A stretch of 38,063 nt of DNA from a virus, in IMG/VR virus record IMGVR_UViG_3300032326_001618, positions 1 to 38,063 of that record. The stretch is one strand, 5' to 3'. Both the position numbers and the translations under genes were made by a program. Below are positions 34,672 to 38,063 of this stretch, piece after piece. Under the pieces are notes generated by a model, which made no database searches, had not been told where the DNA came from, and saw nothing but the letters and a program-made list of their open reading frames with translations. Each line of letters opens with the position of its first letter. The stretch's first letter is position 1.

Positions 34672-34689
34672 GCGCGATCTTTTTGTACA
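34660..34689. repeat. Tandem direct repeat CTTTTTGTACA x2
   Basis: Two exact 11-bp copies 19 bp apart (two helical turns, near-perfect operator spacing) just after the stop of the small membrane gene. A paired binding site for a regulator is possible. Confidence 0.5.
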
Positions 34690-34694
34690 ACGCG

Positions 34695-34793
34695 TTACTC
34701 GTGCATATTTTTTGTATGGTCATACTCTAGCACGATAATCTTAACCACACTGTAAATACCGATGAAGATCAATGTTAATAGTAATGTTTGCAT
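34695..34793 (-). CDS. Micro-protein with one membrane helix, 32 aa
   Basis: An ATG at 34791-34793 opens a frame of 32 residues: MQTLLLTLIFIGIYSVV, then KIIV, then a polar tail EYDHTKNMHE. The first 21 residues form an obvious membrane helix with a lysine at its end. The ATG lies 10 nt past the stop of the EF-hand gene. Short size makes it easy to miss, but composition and position speak for a real single-span membrane micro-protein. Confidence 0.5.
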   Translation of the reverse strand: MQTLLLTLIFIGIYSVVKIIVLEYDHTKNMHE

Positions 34794-34803
34794 ATACTGG
34801 TTA

Positions 34804-35007
34804 TTATTTATTTAATTTTACCTCGTCCATCATACGTTTGTATTCAGCAGGTGATTCATCACCGTAGCCTTCACCTTCATCACCCATACCTAATTCATTC
34901 AGTATTTCGATCGCCTCGGATTTACTTACCCATCCATTACCATCTACATCTACTAGGTTACCTACATAGTACATGTCATTCATGTTCATTAATTCGTTTA
35001 CGTTCAT
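34804..35007 (-). CDS. EF-hand calcium-binding micro-protein
   Basis: A 67-residue acidic protein with a canonical EF-hand loop at residues 20-31: D20-V-D22-G-N24-G-W26-V-S28-K-S-E31, where positions 1, 3, 5, 7, 9 and 12 are correct calcium ligands. The C-terminus is Glu/Asp-rich. The domain binds Ca2+ in bacteria and eukaryotes; a single EF-hand might dimerise or bind a partner. The gene sits 2 nt after the 53-residue gene in a packed micro-operon. Role in the phage is unknown. Confidence 0.65.
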   Translation of the reverse strand: MNVNELMNMNDMYYVGNLVDVDGNGWVSKSEAIEILNELGMGDEGEGYGDESPAEYKRMMDEVKLNK

Positions 35008-35009
35008 AT

Positions 35010-35171
35010 TTAATTGTTTAATTGTGTTATCAATTTATTACCTTCGTCTTGACTACCCACGGGTATCATTCTGTTGTTTCCCAACACGTACCATCCATCG
35101 TAACGTTCTTCCACTCGTAGTGGACCACTTAAATCGAATGACTCACCGTCTGTAAATGTTAATTTGCTCAT
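35010..35171 (-). CDS. Hypothetical protein, 53 aa
   Basis: An ATG at 35169-35171 opens 53 residues: MSKLTFTDGESFDLSGPLRV, EERYDGWYVL, then GNNRMIPVGSQ and a short helical end. The pattern looks like a small beta barrel. It lies 2 nt before the EF-hand gene and 2 nt after the 29-residue frame, so it reads as one unit of a tight operon. No family recognised. Confidence 0.55.
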   Translation of the reverse strand: MSKLTFTDGESFDLSGPLRVEERYDGWYVLGNNRMIPVGSQDEGNKLITQLNN

Positions 35172-35173
35172 TA

Positions 35174-35263
35174 TTATATTTTAATTGTGTGATATTTTTT
35201 ATTATTATATTTCAATTCGAACTTACCGTATACATCTATATATTGCTCTATCGTTATCATCAT
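35174..35263 (-). CDS. Possible micro-protein, 29 aa
   Basis: From the ATG pair at 35258-35263 the frame codes for MMITIEQYIDVYGKFELKYN then NKKYHTIKI, ending 2 nt before the next start. The stop-start spacing fits an operon. A caveat is that a TGGCAC-like element (35287-35292) would place its -10 position on top of this start, so the frame may be inside the leader instead. Confidence 0.35.
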   Translation of the reverse strand: MMITIEQYIDVYGKFELKYNNKKYHTIKI

Positions 35264-35292
35264 GACATGAATATACGAACCGAACTATGCCG
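35258..35292 (-). promoter_or_regulatory. TGGCAC-like element I
   Basis: CGGCAT at 35287-35292, then the same CGGTTCGTAT-like spacing as the element at 35585-35618, but the -10 position reads CATGAT. It overlaps the end of the 96-residue gene. Weak copy of the shared element. Confidence 0.35.
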
Positions 35293-35575
35293 TAGCACGT
35301 TTCGGTTGGTATTGGTTATTATATTGCTCGATGATCGGTTTCATGTGTGCATCGATCGCATCAGCGTCCGCTTTGGTCTTATCGCTCGACCAGTTCAACA
35401 CACATGTATCATGTGAGCTGCGATGCCAAGTGATCGTATCGTCTGCACTGGTGTAATCGTGTGGGGCGAATAATACGGTACCATCACCCTCGTCATCGTG
35501 TATTTCGTATCCCATTGACTCAGCAAACGCGTACGCTGCTTTATTAATTGCACTTCTAATTTCTTTCTTGTTCAT
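35285..35575 (-). CDS. Hypothetical acidic protein, 96 aa
   Basis: A 96-residue protein, mixed alpha/beta: MNKKEIRSAINKAAYAFAES, then an acidic DDEGDGTVLF region and HRSSHDTCVLNWSSDK, then a helical KADADAIDAHMKPIIEQYNN and a basic tail. No known family. Its upstream TGGCAC element and terminator hairpin (35632-35655) define a clear transcription unit. Confidence 0.6.
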   Translation of the reverse strand: MNKKEIRSAINKAAYAFAESMGYEIHDDEGDGTVLFAPHDYTSADDTITWHRSSHDTCVLNWSSDKTKADADAIDAHMKPIIEQYNNQYQPKRATA

Positions 35576-35584
35576 GTTTTAATT

Positions 35585-35618
35585 TTTATAGCATCAAGAT
35601 ACGAACCGTATTGTGCCA
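35585..35618 (-). promoter_or_regulatory. TGGCAC upstream element A
   Basis: TGGCAC (35613-35618), 9 nt, CGTATCTTGATG, TATAAA (35585-35590), then 9 nt to the ATG. It shows the full pattern and the strongest TATAAA in the set. Confidence 0.6.
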
Positions 35619-35631
35619 GACACATTAGAAG

Positions 35632-35655
35632 GAGCCCGGGTAGAAACCCGAGCTC
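35632..35655 (-). terminator. Hairpin after the 35683-36069 gene
   Basis: Minus-strand RNA pairs GAGCUCGGGU with ACCCGGGCUC (10 bp, one wobble) around a UUCU loop. A U-run is missing, so it may be a weak or factor-dependent terminator, or an mRNA end-stabiliser. Confidence 0.55.
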
Positions 35656-35682
35656 GATCAATTAAAAATTAAAAGTATGAAC

Positions 35683-36069
35683 CTAATTTAGAGCTACTTT
35701 TCCGCTCAATATATCTACCTGGGTACCTTCAACTGTGAAGCAGTCCCATTCATTTTCATTATTATAAACGTACACGTAATCTACCCCGTAATCACAACCC
35801 ACGTTCATTAGCTGGTCTGGATCAACGTCCCTAGCTTCAACCATACCATACGGTTCGTTTCGATCGCGGTGATATGCTTTGCACGTAGCTGGTGTTTCAG
35901 CTAGCGAGCTCAGATCCCCCAATTCCAACAGATCAAATACTGCGGACGGGGAAGTGTAATTATCCACTAGCAGCTGACCGTTATGCTCTGGGTAACCATC
36001 CCAGTGGCAATAAATAATCTTAGTGATCCCATTATCCAAATTCATCCCAATCAATGATCTTGTAGCCAT
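35683..36069 (-). CDS. Conserved phage protein, MATRSLIG family
   Basis: A 128-residue protein starting MATRSLIGMNLDNGITKIIYCHWDGYPEHNGQLL. This N-terminal pattern (MATRS, then IYCHWDGYPE) is frequent in proteins of T4-like and other large phages that lack an assigned function. Later segments include LLELGDLSSLAETPA and a Tyr/Asn-rich end. Leader shows AAAAGTT-ATG. Probably an early or middle accessory gene. I cannot give a mechanism. Confidence 0.65.
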   Translation of the reverse strand: MATRSLIGMNLDNGITKIIYCHWDGYPEHNGQLLVDNYTSPSAVFDLLELGDLSSLAETPATCKAYHRDRNEPYGMVEARDVDPDQLMNVGCDYGVDYVYVYNNENEWDCFTVEGTQVDILSGKVALN

Positions 36070-36118
36070 AACTTTTATTTTAATTTTAATTTAATAACGT
36101 GAAGGTAAGTAATAATAT

Positions 36119-36343
36119 TTAGCCTTCCAAATAAACATGCTGCTTTACTCCATGTAAGCTACTCACTTTCAGCTCACGCATCCAGACAAACTGGTCTGCT
36201 GGACGATCACTAGGGACGTATGTGTGCTTCGGTTGCTCAACGCCGTATTCCAAATTGATCGGCTCACCTTGCACTCGCATTCCAAACATAAACGTTAATA
36301 AAAAGCTAATAATAGTTTCTTTAATATAAAATACTTTACTCAT
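36119..36343 (-). CDS. Hypothetical protein, 74 aa
   Basis: A 74-residue protein with a short hydrophobic N-terminal stretch (IKETIISFLLTFMFGM), too short and polar for a confident membrane helix, followed by a polar part with PSDRPADQFVWMRELKV. No family recognised. Its leader has TTAAGTT-ATG and lies just after the tandem hairpins of the AT-hook gene. Confidence 0.5.
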   Translation of the reverse strand: MSKVFYIKETIISFLLTFMFGMRVQGEPINLEYGVEQPKHTYVPSDRPADQFVWMRELKVSSLHGVKQHVYLEG

Positions 36344-36361
36344 AACTTAAGTTTAATAATG

Positions 36362-36401
36362 AAAAAATGATCCCCTCACCACACCAACAGGCTCGGGGAT
36401 C
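36362..36401 (-). terminator. Intrinsic terminator after the small AT-hook gene
   Basis: GATCCCC and GGGGATC form a 7-bp stem; on the minus strand it is followed by ATTTTTT. A second hairpin (GGGTT/AACCC, 36402-36417) lies between this one and the stop codon. The pair ends the small AT-hook gene. Confidence 0.65.
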
Positions 36402-36418
36402 GGGTTACTCCTAACCCA

Positions 36419-36661
36419 CTAAGCCATCACTGACTCAGATTTAGTTTTCTTCGGTGCGCCACGCTTGATCTCAATTCCGGCTGCGATCTTAGCTGCCTTA
36501 GCCGCTAATTTAGCTTGTCTAGCACTTGTCTGGCTAGCTGGGCGGCCTCTACCAATTGATAATCCTTGAGCTGCTCTTTGAGCACGCGCATCTAATCTTG
36601 CTTGACGAGCTGATCCAGCTACTACTGGACGACCTCTTTTACCTGTTTTTTCTACTGACAT
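36419..36661 (-). CDS. Small AT-hook DNA-binding protein, internally duplicated
   Basis: An 80-residue, basic protein. It carries AT-hook cores KRGRP (8-12) and GRGRP (37-41), plus a degenerate KRGAPKK (66-72). About 29 residues repeat: RP-x4-SARQAR ... IGRG and RP-x3-TSARQAK ... IKRG, so the protein arose by a tandem duplication. AT-hooks bind the minor groove of AT-rich DNA, as in HMGA proteins. No other domain is seen. It is preceded by the TGGCAA-type element (36688-36721). In an AT-rich genome it could organise DNA or steer transcription. Confidence 0.7.
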   Translation of the reverse strand: MSVEKTGKRGRPVVAGSARQARLDARAQRAAQGLSIGRGRPASQTSARQAKLAAKAAKIAAGIEIKRGAPKKTKSESVMA

Positions 36662-36687
36662 AACTGTTTGTTTTTTTTATTTTAATT

Positions 36688-36721
36688 ATTATATTGTAAA
36701 TGTCGGGACAAAACCTTGCCC
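36688..36721 (-). promoter_or_regulatory. TGGCAC-type upstream element E
   Basis: GGGCAA (36716-36721), then spacing equal to elements A and B, then TATAAT (36688-36693). It precedes the small AT-hook gene with a longer leader (26 nt) than the other copies. Confidence 0.5.
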
Positions 36722-36728
36722 CAAAAAA

Positions 36729-36932
36729 TTATTTAGTTAACGCTTTAGCCATACTATCACTACCACATCTCACCCCAGCGTGGAACATGTACAAAACATC
36801 TATTGGGCTAGTTAGCTCAAACTTGATCTGGTTTTGTTCCTCATTATACTCATCCACAATAACTCTGTCTGCACCTAACATTTCAACGATGTAAGGAACT
36901 CTATCCTTACTAATACACAATTCTATTATCAT
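36729..36932 (-). CDS. Hypothetical protein, 67 aa
   Basis: A 67-residue alpha/beta protein (MIIELCISKDRVPYIVEML, then an acidic EYNEEQNQIKFELTSPIDVL, then FHAGVRCGSDSMAKALTK). No known family. Its leader has AATAAGTT-ATG and the complete element B. The C-terminus ends directly before element E of the next unit. Confidence 0.5.
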   Translation of the reverse strand: MIIELCISKDRVPYIVEMLGADRVIVDEYNEEQNQIKFELTSPIDVLYMFHAGVRCGSDSMAKALTK

Positions 36933-36943
36933 AACTTATTAAT

Positions 36944-36977
36944 TTTATACCATCAATGTACGCACAAAACAGTGCCA
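36944..36977 (-). promoter_or_regulatory. TGGCAC upstream element B
   Basis: TGGCAC (36972-36977), TGTTTTGTG, CGTACATTGATGG, TATAAA (36944-36949), then 11 nt to the ATG. It aligns base for base in length with element A. Confidence 0.6.
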
Positions 36978-36988
36978 CACAACAAAAA

Positions 36989-37639
36989 CTAGCGTGTTGC
37001 TTTAGGTCGACCCCTGCGTCCGCCCGATCTGGCTCTGGTTGCTGCTTTAGCTGCGGTTGCGGCTGCTACCTGAGCTGTGGACAAAGCCGGGCGCCCGCGT
37101 TTACCTCCACTAGTGGTCTTTACCGTCTGGGGCTTCGCGATCCCAGAAGCCGGTCTACCACGCTTACCTCCGCTACGCTGCGCGCGCAAAACACGTTCCG
37201 CTTCGCGTGCTGCCTTCACTGCTGGATCAATTGCTGGTCTACCCCTGCGGGCCCCCTCCACCTTCTCCTTCGGTGGTTTAGAACCGCGCTTCAAAGCACG
37301 TTCACGTTGCGCCTGGGCTTTCTCTGCTTTACGCATCATTTTGTCCAATGTTTTCTTATGTTTAATAACGGCTGGGTGCAAAATAACTTGATCGAGATCG
37401 TAGCAACGGATGCCACCAGACTCATCACGCACCTCATATCCACCGTTGGGCCAAAAAGGAGTACCTGGTTCGTGTCGCTTGATGAGAAAAAAGAATAAAC
37501 GCTTCTCATAAAAAAATGGAGCGGGTAAAACACGTTCACGGGGTTTGGGGCTGGCTAACACTTCCTCCACATCACTATATGTTAGGTATGTACCCAACTT
37601 CGCACCACCCACAATAAAATCTTTTTCAATAACTTTCAT
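36989..37639 (-). CDS. Large AT-hook protein with four hooks
   Basis: A 216-residue basic protein. Residues 1-95 form a folded domain of unknown family (aromatic, with VLPAPFFYEKRLFFFLI). From about 96 on it is Lys/Arg/Ala-rich with four AT-hook cores: RRGRPA (131-136), KRGRPA (159-164), KRGRPA (180-185), RRGRPK (208-213). The last three are preceded by SGG. DNA binding in the minor groove is likely; several hooks suggest bridging or bending. The 3' half is GC-rich (Arg/Pro/Ala codons CGC, CGT, CCC) against an AT-rich background, a sign of different origin or of strong amino-acid bias. First gene of the accessory block as transcribed. Confidence 0.75.
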   Translation of the reverse strand: MKVIEKDFIVGGAKLGTYLTYSDVEEVLASPKPRERVLPAPFFYEKRLFFFLIKRHEPGTPFWPNGGYEVRDESGGIRCYDLDQVILHPAVIKHKKTLDKMMRKAEKAQAQRERALKRGSKPPKEKVEGARRGRPAIDPAVKAAREAERVLRAQRSGGKRGRPASGIAKPQTVKTTSGGKRGRPALSTAQVAAATAAKAATRARSGGRRGRPKATR

Positions 37640-37648
37640 AACTTTTTA

Positions 37649-37681
37649 ATTATACATAAATTTAAGAAAAAAACTTTGCCA
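37649..37681 (-). promoter_or_regulatory. TGGCAA upstream element F
   Basis: TGGCAA (37676-37681), then a poly-T stretch, then TATAAT (37649-37654), then AAAAAGTT-ATG of the large AT-hook gene. The spacing is 1 nt shorter than in A, B, C and E. Confidence 0.5.
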
Positions 37682-37770
37682 AACAAAACATTACTAAAAC
37701 AAAAAAAAAAAACAAAAGCAAATTGGTAGCAAGTTACGAAAAAATTTTGACTAAACCAAATACTTGTTTT

Positions 37771-37980
37771 TACTACAAAACTTAGTACTACAAATAGTAG
37801 TCAGCAACTACAAAATGTAGGTATATACTGTCGATAAAAAAAGGTGTGGAGTGGCGCAGGAAAAAAATATGGGGTCGCAACACAACCATCCCCATACACT
37901 CGCTACATTACATATACGTTCGCTACTAAGCGGTGTAGTTACTACAAAACTACTACACGTCTACTACACGTTGTAGGTAC
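37771..37980. repeat. CTAC repeat cluster (iteron-like)
   Basis: ACTACAAA occurs at 37772, 37787, 37807 and 37941. The last is followed by ACTACACG at 37952 and 37963, so three copies repeat with an exact 11-bp period. Inverted partners give short palindromes (GTAGTTACTAC at 37935-37945, CTACAAAATGTAG at 37808-37820). The 11-bp phase puts binding sites on one helix face. Confidence 0.6.
37868..37896. repeat. Inverted repeat TATGGGG/CCCCATA
   Basis: Seven-bp arms with a 15-base loop between the two groups of CTAC repeats. No U-run follows on either strand, so an operator is more likely than a terminator. Confidence 0.4.
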
Positions 37981-38011
37981 TTGACACACAAAACTATATT
38001 AGGTGGGTGAC

Positions 38012-38054
38012 AAAAAAATCGCGTTTACCGCGCAAAAAATGCGAGATAAACGCG
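38012..38054 (-). terminator. Intrinsic terminator of the gene beyond the right edge
   Basis: CGCGTTTA and TAAACGCG (8-bp arms, 19-base loop with an inner CGC/GCG pair) are followed on the minus strand by seven T residues. It would end a minus-strand gene whose coding part lies to the right of the window. Confidence 0.6.
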
Positions 38055-38063
38055 TTACTCTTA

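Larger units (their letters stand above)
34387..34694. other. Region between micro-genes with repeats and palindromes
   Basis: About 300 bp with higher GC than its surroundings. It holds the palindromes GTATATAC (34402-34409) and TTTGTCGTGACAAA (34410-34423), the repeat GTATATACTGTCG (34498-34510, again at 37821-37833), a 15-bp repeat shared with 38007-38021 (34416-34430) and two 11-bp repeats CTTTTTGTACA (34660-34670, 34679-34689). Low-confidence frames cross it on both strands. It is most likely regulatory. Confidence 0.5.
37640..38063. other. Non-coding control region at the right edge
   Basis: No convincing frame on either strand. It contains element F, six ACTACAAA/ACTACACG repeats, an inverted repeat TATGGGG/CCCCATA (37868-37896), the repeat GTATATACTGTCG (37821-37833), and a terminator. 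It may combine promoter, operator and perhaps origin functions. Confidence 0.55.

Noticed and set aside
34655-34690. Likeness of TTTGTACAAAAAG to Gateway attB1-type cloning sites
   Set aside because: Only the short TTGTACAAAAA core agrees and it occurs twice as part of a natural direct repeat; no vector sequence is nearby.
34430-34700. Possible tRNA genes in the GC-richer gap
   Set aside because: No acceptor stem with a matching T-loop (GTTCGA-like) could be found; no tRNA is seen anywhere in the window.
34445-34738. A 97-codon frame on the plus strand
   Set aside because: It is antisense to the membrane micro-gene, has no recognisable domain and would be the only plus-strand gene; treated as a shadow.
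34600-37680. Sigma-54 promoters suggested by TGGCAC boxes
   Set aside because: The -12 GC element is missing at the required distance in all copies.

Overview
The window looks like a piece of a large T4-type contractile-tailed phage genome whose host is probably a member of the Bacteroidetes. Phage origin is supported by a gp6-like baseplate wedge protein, a GPW/gp25 protein, a gp5-like spike without lysozyme, a gp55-like late sigma factor and a gp61-like primase. The host guess rests on AT-rich leaders with no Shine-Dalgarno sequence and on a complete Oar-type TonB-dependent receptor. Every gene I accept is on the minus strand, so transcription runs from right to left.

Layout, in coordinate order. 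1-6.3 kb: a truncated P-loop kinase, the TonB-dependent receptor in its own terminator-bounded unit, a RecB/Cas4-like nuclease, a primase and a GIY-YIG-like nuclease. 6.3-17.8 kb: an SGNH hydrolase and a block of seven glycan genes (six glycosyltransferase-type, one FkbM-type methyltransferase), bracketed by two proteins that carry long Pro/Ser/Thr repeat stalks. 17.85-32.1 kb: tail and baseplate genes, including a 1467-residue structural protein, a DNRLRE-like protein, a GH19 endolysin-like enzyme, gp6, gp25 and the spike. 32.1-33.9 kb: the gp55-like sigma factor and small proteins. 33.9-37.6 kb: a run of small accessory genes, including an EF-hand protein, two AT-hook proteins and several micro-genes, punctuated by hairpin terminators. 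37.64-38.06 kb: a non-coding region with tandem CTAC repeats and a terminator for a gene beyond the right edge.

Two recurrent upstream signals separate the two halves. Structural and some middle genes are preceded by ATATTTATA (coding strand), the exact reverse complement of the T4 late-promoter core. Small genes of the 34-37.6 kb region share a TGGCA(C/A) box followed by an ungapped, well-spaced AT-rich element directly before the start codon.

The strongest candidates for undescribed biology are: the phage-borne outer-membrane receptor with a terminator hairpin inside its leader; the putative virion glycosylation island, in which the likely acceptors (Pro/Ser/Thr stalks) flank their likely modifying enzymes; the pair of AT-hook proteins; and the shared upstream element of the small-gene region. 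Functions are read from motifs by eye; no database search was run.
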